Positions 18,218-28,191 of a stretch of DNA of 64,000 bases are shown here, one piece after another; the stretch's first letter is position 1, and each line of letters starts with the position of its first letter. The position numbers and the translations under genes are program-made. The notes under the pieces are model-generated. The model was not told the DNA's origin. It made no database searches and was given only the letters and a program-made list of their open reading frames with translations. The DNA is from Candidatus Latescibacterota bacterium (lineage in GTDB: Bacteria; Latescibacterota; UBA2968; GCA-2709665). The stretch lies in the NCBI GenBank assembly GCA_021295655.1, contig JAGWBX010000001.1:1-64000 (forward strand). The letters are read 5' to 3'.

Positions 18218-18242
18218 AGAGTGGGCGGATGCCCGCTCTTTT
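18218..18242 (+). promoter_or_regulatory. rimP leader hairpin with U tract
   Basis: A nine-base-pair stem, AGAGTGGGC (18218-18226) with GCCCGCTCT (18231-18239), closes a GGAT tetraloop and runs into TTTT. It has the form of an intrinsic terminator placed about 30 bases before the rimP start. Short hairpins at this spot precede rimP-nusA operons in other bacteria and may act as attenuators. Confidence 0.65.
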
Positions 18243-18273
18243 GAATATCAGGGCCATAGTTCGAGTCTCGAGG

Positions 18274-18726
18274 ATGATGGACGATCCGGAGTTGCAGGAT
18301 TCCATTGAAAAGCTGGTCGCACCCTACCTGAAGTACCAGGGTGCGGACCTGGTCGACCTGCAGCTATCCGGCAGCCCCCGGAACCGAACGCTACGCATCG
18401 ACGTGGATCGCCTTGACGGGATCACCGTGGATGAATGCGCGCGGTTAAGCCGCGGAATTGCGGACGTCCTCGATACACACGATCCAATCAGCGGGCGTTA
18501 CGTGCTTGAAGTCTCCTCGCCGGGGCTAGAAAGAGCTCTGAAGTCGGATCGCGACTACCAACGTGCCGTCGGACGGACCGTAAAGGTTATTCTCGAAGGC
18601 GGGCACGTCATGGTCGGTCAGTTGATGCGATTCGATGGGTCCGAACTCGAACTTGCGGTCGATGGCCGGACCCGGCTCGTTCAGGCCGACGAAATACGTA
18701 AAGCCAACCTGCATTTTGAATTTTGA
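18274..18726 (+). CDS. rimP: ribosome maturation factor RimP
   Basis: This 150-residue cytoplasmic protein is needed for 30S subunit assembly. The N-terminal domain (LQDSIEKLVAPYLKYQGADLVDLQL), the central VDRLDGITVDECARLSRGI and the SSPGLERALKSDRDY region are diagnostic. A Sm-like SH3 barrel ends the protein. Two adjacent ATGs (18274 and 18277) follow GAGG. In-frame starts upstream would run through the leader hairpin and are rejected. It is the first gene of a translation operon; nusA starts 12 bases downstream. Confidence 0.93.
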   Translation: MMDDPELQDSIEKLVAPYLKYQGADLVDLQLSGSPRNRTLRIDVDRLDGITVDECARLSRGIADVLDTHDPISGRYVLEVSSPGLERALKSDRDYQRAVGRTVKVILEGGHVMVGQLMRFDGSELELAVDGRTRLVQADEIRKANLHFEF

Positions 18727-18738
18727 GGAGATGTCCCT

Positions 18739-20265
18739 TTGAACTACGAAGTCCTGGAGGCGCTGGGCCAGATTGCTCAGGAAAAGAACGTCGACAAGGC
18801 GCTGGTCATCGAGACCCTCGAAATCGGGCTGCTTTCCGCAACGAAACGGCGGTTCGGCACCTCGGACAACGTCGAGGTGAACATCGACGCCAGTTCCGGC
18901 GATATCGAGGTCTTCGCCACCAAATCCGTCGTCAAGGACGATGAGGTCGAGGACGCGGCCTTACAGATCGGTCTCACGGCTGCCCGCGAGATTGAACCGG
19001 GCGTCAAAGTCAATGCGGAAGTCCGGGAAATGCTCAGGTTTGCCGATTTCGGCCGGAATGCCATTCAGTCCACCAAGCAGATCCTGATACAGAGGGTACG
19101 GGAAGCCGAACGCGAGAAGATCTACGAGGATTACCAGACCCGGATCGGCGAGATCATCAGCGGAACCGTTCAGCAGATCAGCCACGGCGATATTCTCATC
19201 AACCTGGGGCGCACGGAGGCAGTCATCCCGCTCAAGGAGCAGATTCGCAAGGAGCGTTACCGCCAGGGCGACCCGATCCGCGCCTATCTGGTGAACGTCC
19301 TCCGCACGTCCAAGGGGCCTCAGGTGGTGCTGTCCCGGACGCATCCGCAATTCCTGGAAAAGCTCTTTCAGTTCGAAGTCCCTGAAATCTATGAAGGCAT
19401 CATTGAAATCAGGGCGGTCGCTCGTGAGCCGGGCGAAAGGGCGAAGATCGCGGTATACTCAAACGACGCCAGAATAGATCCGGTTGGCGCCTGTGTGGGG
19501 ATGAAAGGCTCCCGGGTCCAGGCGGTCGTTCGGGAGCTGAGCAACGAACGGATCGACATCGTACCCTGGAGTGACGACGAAGCCATCTTCCTCTCCCGTT
19601 CGCTGAGTCCCGCTACGGTCAAGCGTGTGGTTGTCGATCGAAACAAGACGGCAATGACGGCAATCGTCGACGACGATCAGTTGTCGCTGGCCATTGGCAA
19701 GTCGGGGCAGAACGCCCGTCTGGCCGCGCAGCTTACCGGCTGGAAGGTTGATATTATCACCGAAACCCGGTTCCAGGAAATGCAGTTGGAAAAGGCGGCG
19801 ACATTTGTTCCTTTAACGGAAGTGGCCGGCGTGGGGAAAGTGATGCTGGAACGCCTCGAGGCCGCCGGTATATCGTCCGCCAACGATCTCGTGGATGTAT
19901 CGCTCGTCCGATTGCTCGAAGTGCCCGGTGTCGGGGAGTCCACCGGCCAAAAAATCCAGAACGCCGCTGAAGAAATCGTGAACGTAAAGGTTCAGGCCTA
20001 CCGCGAGGAACTTGAAAAGCAGCGGGCAGAGGAAGCGGCACGCATAGCGGCAGAGGAAGCGGCACGCATAGCGGCAGAGGAAGCAGCGCGTGTCGCGGAG
20101 CAGGAAGCTGCGGCGGCTGCCGAAGCGGCTGCGGCCGCGGACGAGGACGACGATGAGCCGGTGGCGGACGTGGAAATTGAGCTTTCAGAAGAAGGCGCGG
20201 CCGTACAGCCCGCGACATCTGAAGACGAACAGGTTGGCGGACCATCGGAAGATGAAGGGAGGTGA
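18739..20265 (+). CDS. nusA: transcription termination/antitermination factor NusA
   Basis: A 508-residue NusA. The N-terminal RNA-polymerase-binding domain is at about 1-125, S1 at about 130-200 ([18 protein letters not shown]), and KH1/KH2 at about 220-345 (including [19 protein letters not shown]). A helix-hairpin-helix-like segment ([19 protein letters not shown]) follows. The last 100 residues are a low-complexity Ala/Glu tail and then an acidic tail, unlike most NusA proteins. Translation starts at a TTG (18739) with a good GAGGAG eight bases upstream. It sits between rimP and infB in the classic order. Confidence 0.95.
   Translation: MNYEVLEALGQIAQEKNVDKALVIETLEIGLLSATKRRFGTSDNVEVNIDASSGDIEVFATKSVVKDDEVEDAALQIGLTAAREIEPGVKVNAEVREMLRFADFGRNAIQSTKQILIQRVREAEREKIYEDYQTRIGEIISGTVQQISHGDILINLGRTEAVIPLKEQIRKERYRQGDPIRAYLVNVLRTSKGPQVVLSRTHPQFLEKLFQFEVPEIYEGIIEIRAVAREPGERAKIAVYSNDARIDPVGACVGMKGSRVQAVVRELSNERIDIVPWSDDEAIFLSRSLSPATVKRVVVDRNKTAMTAIVDDDQLSLAIGKSGQNARLAAQLTGWKVDIITETRFQEMQLEKAATFVPLTEVAGVGKVMLERLEAAGISSANDLVDVSLVRLLEVPGVGESTGQKIQNAAEEIVNVKVQAYREELEKQRAEEAARIAAEEAARIAAEEAARVAEQEAAAAAEAAAAADEDDDEPVADVEIELSEEGAAVQPATSEDEQVGGPSEDEGR
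20026..20097 (+). repeat. 24-bp tandem repeat in the nusA 3' region
   Basis: Three head-to-tail 24-base units. Units 1 (20026-20049) and 2 (20050-20073) are identical and unit 3 (20074-20097) has diverged. Each encodes an eight-residue AEEAARIA-like unit of a charged helix in the NusA tail. Recent duplication is indicated by the identical first two copies. Confidence 0.8.
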
Positions 20266-20273
20266 GTCGGCCC

Positions 20274-22730
20274 ATGAACAGAAATGCGCCGGCAACGACG
20301 GTCAGGGCGGCACCGGACGATACCGATGGCAAAAAGCGCCGCATCTACGAAGTTGCGCGGGAGTTCAATCTCTCGAGCGTAGCAATGGTCGACGTGGTCA
20401 GGGGTCTGGGGTTCGACGTCAAGAACCACATGGCCGTGTGTACCAGGGAGATGTTCGACAGCATTCAGGGAAAGTTCGAGGAGGAGCGTAACGCCTCCCG
20501 CCAGGAAATCAAGCGTAAGACCGTGCAGAAAAGGCAACGTCAGGATACCGAAAAAGAAGACCGGAAGACGCCTGCCAGAACCAGAGCCGGTCGCGCGAAA
20601 AAGCCCGCATCCAAAGCAGCCGAAGCCCCCAAACCGGCGGAGCCGGTCCGGGAGGCTGTCGAGATTCGCGAAATCCGCGACGACCAGGCAACGCGCCGGC
20701 GGCGGCGCGAGGCGGCGCGAAGAGAACCATCGGTCGAAGTCATTGGGGCGCCGGGCACGGGCAGCAAGACCGAGTCTGCTCGTCCCCAGGAAAAGCCCGC
20801 CCCCGAACGAGGCGAAGGCCGACGCCGACGCCGGAGGCGCGGCAGGACCGCACCGGACCAGACGGAAATCGAAGCCAGCGTTCGCCGGACCATGGCCCAG
20901 ATGGAGACCGGCACGGCCCGTTCGCGCCGACGTCGCCGCAGAGACGACGAGGACGTCGACGACGACGAGGGGGTCGACCGTGTCATCAAGGTCAATGAGT
21001 TTGCAACGGTTGGCGAATTGTCGGCGCTAATGGACATACCGCTCACCGATGTCATAAAGCAGTGTCTCACCCTGGGCCTGATGGTCACCATCAACCAGCG
21101 GCTGGATATGGACACCATCACCCTGGTTGCCGACGAATTCGGGATTGGCGTTGAAGAACTCCAGGAGTATGCTGAAGACGTGCTCGATCAGGTAGAGGAA
21201 GACGAGGAAGACGATCTCGCGCCGCGTCCGCCGGTGGTTACCATCATGGGCCATGTAGACCACGGAAAGACGTCGCTTCTGGATTATGTTCGCAACACCA
21301 ACGTGGTCGCGGGCGAGGCGGGGGGCATCACCCAGCACATCGGCGCGTATCACGTGGAACTGGACAGCGGCCGCATGGTAACTTTCCTCGATACCCCCGG
21401 TCACGAGGCATTTACGGCAATGCGCGCGAGGGGCGCCCAGGTGACGGACGTGGTTGTCCTGATTGTGGCGGCCGACGACAATGTCATGCCGCAGACGGTG
21501 GAAGCCATCGACCATGCACGCGCCGCCGGGGTTCCGTTGGTGCTGGCCATCAACAAGATAGACCTTCCGGGCGCGGACGTGGATCGAATCAAGAGGCAAC
21601 TGACGGAACACAATGTTGTCCTCGAGGAATACGGTGGCAAGGTGCAGTCCTGTGAGATCTCCGCAAAGACCGGGGAGAACATCAACGATCTTCTCGAGTT
21701 GCTGGCATTGGAAACCGACCTGCTGGAACTGAAGGCCAATTCGAAGAAACGCGCCAGTGGCGCCATTGTCGAAGCGCGCCTGGACCGCGGCCGTGGCAAC
21801 GTGGCCACCGTTCTCGTGCAGGAAGGAACGCTCAGGGTCGGCGATACCTTCGTCACCGGACTCTACAGCGGCAGGGCGAGGGCGCTTCTGGACGAGCGCG
21901 GGCATCGGGTTGCCGAAGCAGGACCTTCGGTGCCGGTCCAGGTGCTTGGCCTGTCCGGATTGCCTCAGGCGGGAGACTCGTTCTACTCCGTGGAAAACGA
22001 ACGTACCGCCAGGGAAATCAGCCAGAAAAGGCAGCAGCTTCGCCGGGAGCGGGAAGCACACCGGATACGCAGGGTCAGCCTGGTTGACATTCACGATCAG
22101 ATCAAGGCCGGTCAGGTCCAGGAGTTGCGCCTGATACTCAAGGGAGACGTCGACGGTTCCGTCGAGGCGCTTCACGACTCACTGATGCAGATCCCCAGCG
22201 ACGAAGTGCGTATCAACGTGATCCACCGCGGGGTGGGTGCGGTCTCTGAATCGGACGTCCTGCTCGCTTCGGCCTCGGACGCGATCATCATCGGGTTCAA
22301 TGTGCGTCCGGACGTCCGTGCACGAGAAGTGGTTGTCCAGGAGCGGGTCGACGTCCGCTCCTACCGGGTAATTTACGAAGCGGTTGAAGACATCAGGGCC
22401 GCGCTTTCCGGGTTGCTCACTCCCGATATCGATGAACAGATCGTGGGATCGGCGGAAGTCCGGGAGACGTTCCAGGTGCCGCGGGTTGGAATCATCGCCG
22501 GCTGTTACATTTCCAACGGCAGAATGACACGTAGCGACATGGTGCGGGTGCTGCGGGATAATGTCGTCGTGTACGAGGGCCGGATCGGGTCCCTGCGCAG
22601 GTTCAAAGACGACGTGAGGGAAGTCCAGTCCGGGTTTGAATGCGGCATCGGCCTTGAAAATTTCAACGATACCAAGCTGGGCGACGTGATCGAGGCCTAT
22701 GAACACGTTGAAACCGCGCGCACGCTCTAA
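20274..22730 (+). CDS. infB: translation initiation factor IF-2
   Basis: An 818-residue IF-2. A small N-terminal IF2_N domain (RRIYEVAREFNLSSVAMVDV, about 25-75) precedes a long basic and acidic disordered linker (about 80-235) and a second IF2_N-like segment (VGELSALMDIPLTDVIKQC). The G domain has VTIMGHVDHGKTSLLD, DTPGH and NKID. Domains II to IV complete it. The ATG at 20274 has GGGAGG about 11 bases upstream. A GTG at 20262 overlapping the nusA stop is an alternative start. Part of the rimP-nusA-infB operon. Confidence 0.95.
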   Translation: MNRNAPATTVRAAPDDTDGKKRRIYEVAREFNLSSVAMVDVVRGLGFDVKNHMAVCTREMFDSIQGKFEEERNASRQEIKRKTVQKRQRQDTEKEDRKTPARTRAGRAKKPASKAAEAPKPAEPVREAVEIREIRDDQATRRRRREAARREPSVEVIGAPGTGSKTESARPQEKPAPERGEGRRRRRRRGRTAPDQTEIEASVRRTMAQMETGTARSRRRRRRDDEDVDDDEGVDRVIKVNEFATVGELSALMDIPLTDVIKQCLTLGLMVTINQRLDMDTITLVADEFGIGVEELQEYAEDVLDQVEEDEEDDLAPRPPVVTIMGHVDHGKTSLLDYVRNTNVVAGEAGGITQHIGAYHVELDSGRMVTFLDTPGHEAFTAMRARGAQVTDVVVLIVAADDNVMPQTVEAIDHARAAGVPLVLAINKIDLPGADVDRIKRQLTEHNVVLEEYGGKVQSCEISAKTGENINDLLELLALETDLLELKANSKKRASGAIVEARLDRGRGNVATVLVQEGTLRVGDTFVTGLYSGRARALLDERGHRVAEAGPSVPVQVLGLSGLPQAGDSFYSVENERTAREISQKRQQLRREREAHRIRRVSLVDIHDQIKAGQVQELRLILKGDVDGSVEALHDSLMQIPSDEVRINVIHRGVGAVSESDVLLASASDAIIIGFNVRPDVRAREVVVQERVDVRSYRVIYEAVEDIRAALSGLLTPDIDEQIVGSAEVRETFQVPRVGIIAGCYISNGRMTRSDMVRVLRDNVVVYEGRIGSLRRFKDDVREVQSGFECGIGLENFNDTKLGDVIEAYEHVETARTL

Positions 22731-22926
22731 GAAGCCGTTTTAGAACCCCCGGTGGTCTTCGCGCCGCGGCAAAGGCGTCGGTCGGCGTTGGCCGGGGCCA
22801 CCCGGGAGGGGCGAGGAGCGCGCAGCCTCGATACATTGGATATGGGCGGTCCTGTCCGCCTGGACCGACACCTTTTCGCTCACGCGCGGAAACGCACTAG
22901 GGAGTTTTAAACACAGCTTCCAATCC

Positions 22927-23208
22927 ATGACCATCGGCCTGTGTCGTCTGGTTTTATATCTGCCCGAGAGCGGCTCGTTAAAGGGTAAACGCCGTATTCT
23001 GGAGAGTCTTCGGCAACGGATCCGGGCGAAATACAACGTGTCCGTTTCCGAGGTCGGTCATAACGAATTGTGGCAGAAGGCCGAGGTTGGCGTGGCGATG
23101 GTGGCGAACGAATCGCGTTACGTCAATCGCGTGCTTTCCAAAGTTGTAGACCACGTGCAACGGGACCATCGTGTGGAGCTCGTTGACTATTCTCTGGAAC
23201 TGATGTGA
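22927..23208 (+). CDS. DUF503 / YlxP-family protein
   Basis: A 93-residue protein of the DUF503 family: start IGLCRLVLYLPESGSLKGKR, then VSVSEVGHNELWQKAEVG and a final VELVDYSLELM. Its function is not established; in Bacillus the homologue YlxP lies between infB and rbfA, as here, suggesting a role in ribosome assembly. It is separated from infB by 196 bases in which I see no promoter. Its stop overlaps the rbfA start as TGATG. Confidence 0.88.
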   Translation: MTIGLCRLVLYLPESGSLKGKRRILESLRQRIRAKYNVSVSEVGHNELWQKAEVGVAMVANESRYVNRVLSKVVDHVQRDHRVELVDYSLELM

Positions 23209-23543
23209 TGTGGCGCGCGGAGAGTGTCGGACGCCAGATACAGCTGGAACTCAGTGACCTGATTCACCGGCACCTGAAAGACCCTCGTCTGGGTTACGTC
23301 ACCGTCACGGGCGTACAGGTGTCGCGAGATCTGAAATTCGCACGGGTCCACGTCAGCGTGATGGGTGACGGTCAGCTTCGCGACACAAGCCTCAAGACAC
23401 TCCAGCGGGCGCTCCCGTTCCTCCGCAGGGAACTGGGCAGGCGCATACGGCTGAGAAACGTGCCGGAATTGGAGTTCAGGCTGGATGAGTCTCTGGAACA
23501 GGCCAGCAGGATCGACAGGCTGCTGGACGACTTGAAGTCGTAA
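23208..23543 (+). CDS. rbfA: ribosome-binding factor A
   Basis: A 111-residue KH-fold protein that assists 16S rRNA 5'-end maturation under cold conditions. Diagnostic segments are RVGRQIQLELSDLIHR-like at the N terminus, LGYVTVTGVQVSRDLKFARVHVSV in the centre and the C-terminal LEFRLDESLEQASRIDRLL. Translation is coupled to ylxP through a TGATG overlap. A GTG one codon upstream (23205) is equally possible. Confidence 0.93.
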   Translation: MWRAESVGRQIQLELSDLIHRHLKDPRLGYVTVTGVQVSRDLKFARVHVSVMGDGQLRDTSLKTLQRALPFLRRELGRRIRLRNVPELEFRLDESLEQASRIDRLLDDLKS

Positions 23544-23572
23544 GACTGGAGGGCAGGATCAACGTCACTGGC

Positions 23573-24466
23573 GTGTTGCCGATCGACAAGCCACCTGGAA
23601 TGACGTCCCACGACGTGATAGACCGCGTTCGACGACGGCTGAACATTCGTAAAGCTGGGCATACGGGCACCCTGGATCCGCTCGCGACCGGCGTCCTCGT
23701 GCTTTGCCTGGGACGGGCGACCCGGCTCAGTTCCTACCTCGCGGACCACGACAAGACGTATTCCGCCCATATCCGCCTCGGGATCCGAACAAGCACGCTC
23801 GACGCGGAAGGCGAAGTCGTTGCGCGATCCTGCAGCGTACCCGGCCGGTTGGAGGACGTGCGCGCCACGGTGGCTTCCTTTGTTGGCGAAATCGAACAGA
23901 TTCCGCCCATGTTTTCGGCCCGCAAGATGGATGGCAGGCGGTTGTACAAATTGGCACGGGAGGGCACGGAAGTCGCCCGACGACCGTCCCGCGTGCGCAT
24001 TTACGGAATCGATGTAGAAGATTTCAGGCCTCCCGATCTGCACCTGACGGTTTCCTGCTCAAAAGGCACCTATATCCGCACCCTGGCCGACGATATCGGC
24101 CGGCAGCTGGGATGTGGCGCGCATCTGGCCGGGCTCAGACGTACGGCCGCCGGACCCGTTCGCGTTGACGAGTGCGTCACGCTCAACCAACTCGAATCCG
24201 TTGGATCGAAGGAGGAGTTGCAGCCGTTTCTGATGGACCCCAACGGGTTATTGCATGACCTGCCGCGTCTCAACCTGGACGCTGCCCAGGCAGGTTCTTT
24301 TGTGCACGGAAACGCCGTCACAGATATAGAAGACGGTACAGCACTTGAGTCGGGCCGTCTCGTGAGGGCGCTCCATCCCGAGGGGGTGTTGCTCGGCATC
24401 GGACGCTGGCGAGCCGCGGACCGGATGCTGAAGCCGGTACGCGTGCTGCGTCAGCCAGAAAGTTGA
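23573..24466 (+). CDS. truB: tRNA pseudouridine(55) synthase TruB
   Basis: A 297-residue pseudouridine synthase that converts U55 in the T loop of tRNAs. It shows LPIDKPPGMTSHDVI, the catalytic Asp in GHTGTLDPLATGVL (about residue 40), a TruB central domain and a C-terminal PUA-like region. The GTG at 23573 leaves the protein one or two residues short of the usual start. The good GGAGGG lies 20 bases upstream, better placed for codons near 23558-23564 that are not standard starts. The exact N terminus is therefore uncertain. It lies 29 bases after rbfA and overlaps the ribF frame. Confidence 0.93.
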   Translation: MLPIDKPPGMTSHDVIDRVRRRLNIRKAGHTGTLDPLATGVLVLCLGRATRLSSYLADHDKTYSAHIRLGIRTSTLDAEGEVVARSCSVPGRLEDVRATVASFVGEIEQIPPMFSARKMDGRRLYKLAREGTEVARRPSRVRIYGIDVEDFRPPDLHLTVSCSKGTYIRTLADDIGRQLGCGAHLAGLRRTAAGPVRVDECVTLNQLESVGSKEELQPFLMDPNGLLHDLPRLNLDAAQAGSFVHGNAVTDIEDGTALESGRLVRALHPEGVLLGIGRWRAADRMLKPVRVLRQPES

Positions 24467-24471
24467 TCCGG

Positions 24472-25428
24472 ATGCAGACACGGACTTTGGAACAGACACT
24501 CCAGTTGGAAAACCCGGTGGTTACGGTCGGTACGTTCGACGGTGTCCATCTGGGGCATCGTGCCGTAATCGAAGCCGTTGTTGCCACGGCCCGGGAGCGG
24601 GCGGGCAGTGCCGTTGCCGTGACGTTCGATCCGCATCCGCGGGCGGTTATCCATCCCGACGACCCGCCGGTCGTCCTTACGTCCATGGAGGAGAAACGCC
24701 GGCGGCTTGAAGATGCCGGAATCGACATGCTGGCGGTCATCCCGTTTACCAGACAGGTGCAAATGTTGAAGCCCGAGGCATTCGTATCAACCTATCTGGT
24801 GAAATACCTGGACGCGAAAGTCGTGGTGCTGGGTTACGATCACGGATTCGGCAAGGGTCGCAGCGGCGATCCCGATACCATGAGGGCGTTTGGTCATCGG
24901 TTCGGTTTCGACGTCTCCATCGTGCCCCCCACCATGGCGGGGGAGGGCCCGGTAAGCAGCAGCCGGCTTCGAGACGTGATCCGGAAGGGCAGAATCGACC
25001 AGGCGCGTGAAATGCTTGGAGGTGGATATCCCGTTTCCGGTCGTGTGGTGCACGGCGACGGCCGCGGGCGGGAGTTGGGTTATCCGACCGCGAATATCGT
25101 GCCTGACGATGCCATGAAACTGTTGCCGCCCAACGGGGTGTACGCTGCGAAAGCGTTTTTGCCTGAACCGTACGCGGCTGTTGTAAACCTTGGGATACGG
25201 CCGACCTTTAACGGCAAGAGCAGGTTGTTTGAAGCCCATCTTCTGGATTTCAGCGGCGATCTTTACGGGCGGCGGATATCGCTGGAACTGGTGGACCGCC
25301 TGCGTGACGAACGCCGGTTTCCGAATTCGGAAGCACTGATTACGCAAATCCACAAGGACGGGCAGCGTGCCCGTGACATTTTGGGACAGGAGTTGGCCCA
25401 TCAAATGGAGGTGAGGCATTGGGTTTAG
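24472..25428 (+). CDS. ribF: bifunctional riboflavin kinase / FAD synthetase
   Basis: A 318-residue enzyme making FMN from riboflavin and ATP, then FAD. The N-terminal nucleotidyltransferase domain has [13 protein letters not shown] (about 20) and [12 protein letters not shown]. The C-terminal kinase domain has [11 protein letters not shown] and [14 protein letters not shown]. The ATG at 24472 is preferred; a TTG at 24463, overlapping the truB stop, is possible. It overlaps rpsO by ten bases. Confidence 0.93.
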   Translation: MQTRTLEQTLQLENPVVTVGTFDGVHLGHRAVIEAVVATARERAGSAVAVTFDPHPRAVIHPDDPPVVLTSMEEKRRRLEDAGIDMLAVIPFTRQVQMLKPEAFVSTYLVKYLDAKVVVLGYDHGFGKGRSGDPDTMRAFGHRFGFDVSIVPPTMAGEGPVSSSRLRDVIRKGRIDQAREMLGGGYPVSGRVVHGDGRGRELGYPTANIVPDDAMKLLPPNGVYAAKAFLPEPYAAVVNLGIRPTFNGKSRLFEAHLLDFSGDLYGRRISLELVDRLRDERRFPNSEALITQIHKDGQRARDILGQELAHQMEVRHWV

Positions 25429-25688
25429 CAAAGGAAAAGAAAGGCGAATTGGTGGAAGCCTTCGGTCGAGCCGGCACCGACACCGGATCTGTCGAAGTGC
25501 AGATTGCGCTCTTGACGGAGCGCATCAGGATGTTGACCGACCACGCCCGGCGGCACAGCAAAGATCACCATTCCCGTCGCGGGCTGCTCAAGCTGGTCGG
25601 CCAGCGCCGGCGTTTCCTGAGATATATGCAACGCCGCGATCTTACCGGATACCGTGCGCTGATCGGTAAACTTGAAATACGTGGTTGA
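25419..25688 (+). CDS. rpsO: 30S ribosomal protein S15
   Basis: This 89-residue S15 binds the central domain of 16S rRNA. The helical sequence [35 protein letters not shown] and [12 protein letters not shown] is characteristic. It starts with TTG (25419), supported by a perfect GGAGG six bases upstream, while the end of ribF still reads through the same DNA. The normal ATG is absent at this position. Confidence 0.95.
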   Translation: MGLAKEKKGELVEAFGRAGTDTGSVEVQIALLTERIRMLTDHARRHSKDHHSRRGLLKLVGQRRRFLRYMQRRDLTGYRALIGKLEIRG

Positions 25689-25692
25689 TATT

Positions 25693-25728
25693 GCCTGTAG
25701 CGTGTTTTACAAATTGAGTTCTACAGGC
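25693..25728 (+). promoter_or_regulatory. pnp leader hairpin
   Basis: A perfect eight-base inverted repeat, GCCTGTAG (25693-25700) and CTACAGGC (25721-25728), with a 20-base AT-rich loop sits between rpsO and pnp. It has no T tract, so it is not a terminator. In Escherichia coli an rpsO-pnp intergenic hairpin is cut by RNase III and mediates pnp autoregulation; the position here is analogous. Confidence 0.6.
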
Positions 25729-25765
25729 TGGATGAACGTTCATTTTCGCTGAGGAGAAGGGGTGG

Positions 25766-27904
25766 ATGGCAGAGAGAATAGAGTTGGAACTGGAGGGCAG
25801 GACATTATCCGTTGAATGCGGACGTGTAGCCAAGCAGGCCCACGGCGCCGTCTGGATGCAATATGGCGAAACCGTGGTGCTGGTGGCTACGGTGGCCGAT
25901 ACGAGAGAATCCGATTTGGATTTCTTCCCGTTAACGGTGGACTACCGTGAGAAATTCTACGCAAGTGGCAGGATACCGGGAAACTTCTTCAAGCGGGAGG
26001 GTGCGCCTTCCACGACGGAGAAGCTGAGTGCCAGGCTTATCGATCACCAGATTCGGCCTTTGTTCCTGAAACGGGACGTGGAAACACAGGTTCTGGTAAC
26101 CATTCTGTCGTTCGACGAAGCAAATGACCCCGCCGTGCTGGCGATGAACGGGGCATCGGCGGCTGTCTGTGTTTCCGATATTCCGTTCGAAGGCCCCATC
26201 GGCGCCGTAAAGGTGGGTCGGATAGACGGCGAGTACGTGATCAATCCAACGTACCAGCAGTTGGAAGAAAGCGACATCAACATCATCGTGTCCGGAAACA
26301 AGGAGTCGATCATTTCCGTCGAGGGCGAGTGCCACGAGGCGCCGGACGCCGATGTGCTGGGGGCGTTGCGGGCAGGCCAGGAAGCCATCGCCAGGCTGGT
26401 GGAATTGCAGGAAGACCTGGTGGCCAGGTGCGGCAAACCGAAGCGGGAGGTTACGGAACCCGAGCCCAATGATGCGCTTGAAGAAGCCGTGAGGGCACTG
26501 GCGGCCATGCGCATCCGGGAGGCGAACCGGTTGTCAGAGAAAGAAGACCGGGCAAACGTCATTGCGGGCATCGAAGAGGAAACGCAGGCGGCCCTGGAAG
26601 ATGAATTTCCGGAATCGCGGGCGGAGATCGCCGCGGAGGTCGGTGCGATAGTCAAGGCGGAGATGCGCCGGATGATTCTGGAGGAGGGCCGCCGGATCGA
26701 TGGAAGGGCCCTGGACGAAGTGCGGCCAATCGAGATTGAACTCGGGCCACTGCCCCGCGCGCACGGGTCGGCTGTGTTTACGAGGGGACAGACCCAGGCC
26801 CTGTGCGTGGCCACGTTGGGCAGCAAGCTGGATACCCGGATGGTGGACGATCTCGAAGGAATGTCCTACAAGAGTTTCATGCTGGACTACAACTTTCCAT
26901 CGTACAGCGTGGGAGAAACCCGCCGGATCGGGGCTCCGGGAAGGCGGGAAATCGGACACGGCGTTCTTGCGGAAAAAGCGCTGATTCCCGTCATCCCCGA
27001 CGAAAAACATTTCCCCTATACAATTCGCGTGGTTTCCGAGATACTGGAATCCAACAGTTCATCGTCCATGGCCACGGTGTGCGGCGGATCGCTCGCACTG
27101 ATGGATGCGGGGGTTCCCATCAAGACAGCCGTCGCCGGCGCAGGCGTCGGGCTGGTGATGGGGGAGGACAATGCCAACTGGTCCTTGCTGACCGACATTC
27201 TGGGCGCGGAAGACCATCTGGGCGATATGGACCTGAAAATCGCCGGCACGGCCGAGGGGCTGACGTCGATTCAGCTCGATATCAAAATCAAGGGGATCAG
27301 TTTTGAGATTATGCAGGAGGCTTTCGGACGCGCGAGGGGCGCACTGGACCATATTCTGGACATAATGAACGGTGCCATTGCCAGTCCGAAGCCCGAGTTG
27401 TCACCGTACGCGCCGCGTATTCTCTCCCTTTATATCGACCCGGCAAAGATCGGTACGGTTATCGGTCCCGGCGGAAAGACCATTCGCAGCATCGAAGAAA
27501 CGGGAGCTACCGTGGCGGTGGATGACGACGGACTGATCACGGTCAGTTCGGTCGACGCCCAGGCCGGCGAAGAAGCCATGGAGATGATCAAGGCGCTGGT
27601 TGAGGACGCGGAAGTAGGCCGGGTGTATAATGGCACGGTCAAGCGAACCCTGGACTTTGGCGCCTTTATCGAGATTCTTCCGGGAAAAGAAGGGCTGTGC
27701 CACATTTCAGAGTTGGATTACCACCGGGTGAACAAGGTCGAAGACGTGCTGTCCGAAGGGGATAAACTGGACGTCAAGGTGATTGCGATCGACGACCAGG
27801 GCAAGATTCGACTTAGTCGCAAGGCGACGTTCCAACCGCCCCCCGGATACGTGGAACCGCCGCCGCGCCATTCACGGGGGCCGCGAAGGCCCAATCGGCG
27901 CTGA
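25766..27904 (+). CDS. pnp: polyribonucleotide nucleotidyltransferase (PNPase)
   Basis: A 712-residue exoribonuclease that degrades RNA phosphorolytically and forms the core of RNA turnover complexes. The two RNase PH-like domains (about 1-210 and 310-530) flank the helical linker. KH (about 550-610, [18 protein letters not shown]) and S1 (about 620-695, [21 protein letters not shown]) domains follow. The [14 protein letters not shown] stretch in the second PH core is highly conserved. The ATG at 25766 has GAGGAGAAGGGG upstream. It is followed by a strong terminator. Confidence 0.96.
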   Translation: MAERIELELEGRTLSVECGRVAKQAHGAVWMQYGETVVLVATVADTRESDLDFFPLTVDYREKFYASGRIPGNFFKREGAPSTTEKLSARLIDHQIRPLFLKRDVETQVLVTILSFDEANDPAVLAMNGASAAVCVSDIPFEGPIGAVKVGRIDGEYVINPTYQQLEESDINIIVSGNKESIISVEGECHEAPDADVLGALRAGQEAIARLVELQEDLVARCGKPKREVTEPEPNDALEEAVRALAAMRIREANRLSEKEDRANVIAGIEEETQAALEDEFPESRAEIAAEVGAIVKAEMRRMILEEGRRIDGRALDEVRPIEIELGPLPRAHGSAVFTRGQTQALCVATLGSKLDTRMVDDLEGMSYKSFMLDYNFPSYSVGETRRIGAPGRREIGHGVLAEKALIPVIPDEKHFPYTIRVVSEILESNSSSSMATVCGGSLALMDAGVPIKTAVAGAGVGLVMGEDNANWSLLTDILGAEDHLGDMDLKIAGTAEGLTSIQLDIKIKGISFEIMQEAFGRARGALDHILDIMNGAIASPKPELSPYAPRILSLYIDPAKIGTVIGPGGKTIRSIEETGATVAVDDDGLITVSSVDAQAGEEAMEMIKALVEDAEVGRVYNGTVKRTLDFGAFIEILPGKEGLCHISELDYHRVNKVEDVLSEGDKLDVKVIAIDDQGKIRLSRKATFQPPPGYVEPPPRHSRGPRRPNRR

Positions 27905-27929
27905 CCCGCCAGGTAAGCCAGAGGTCGGC

Positions 27930-27963
27930 AGAAGGCGATCGGCATCTTCCGGTCGTCTTTTTT
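27930..27963 (+). terminator. intrinsic terminator after pnp
   Basis: A 13-base-pair stem with three G-T wobbles, AGAAGGCGATCGG (27930-27942) and CCGGTCGTCTTTT (27949-27961), closes a six-base loop. It runs straight into a T tract. It ends the rimP-to-pnp operon. Confidence 0.8.
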
Positions 27964-28044
27964 GGTTTTGCAGTGCCGGGACTGATGCCGCGATTCCCGG
28001 AAAGCGCCGACCGTGTCCCGCGCGCTGCGAAAACGGCCGGCCCT

Positions 28045-28164
28045 GACAGCCCGTTGAAAGAGTCCATCCGGGCTGCCTGCCTGTGCGGTGCACGCAGACA
28101 GGCGTCCGGCCCCTGCGGTCGAAATACTGCGTTGTGCTCACTCGCCGAATCCGGCGATTCGACT
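28045..28164 (+). mobile_element. degenerate MITE-like repeat, copy 1
   Basis: About 120 bases match the element at 32093-32283, starting at CAGCCCGTTGAAA and including the core CTGCCTGTGCGGTGCACGCA. The right terminal repeat is missing; similarity fades near 28164, 27 bases before the asnS start. With the terminator it accounts for the 287-base pnp-asnS gap. Confidence 0.7.
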
Positions 28165-28191
28165 CGGCTGTGTGACCTCGAGAGGACCCCG

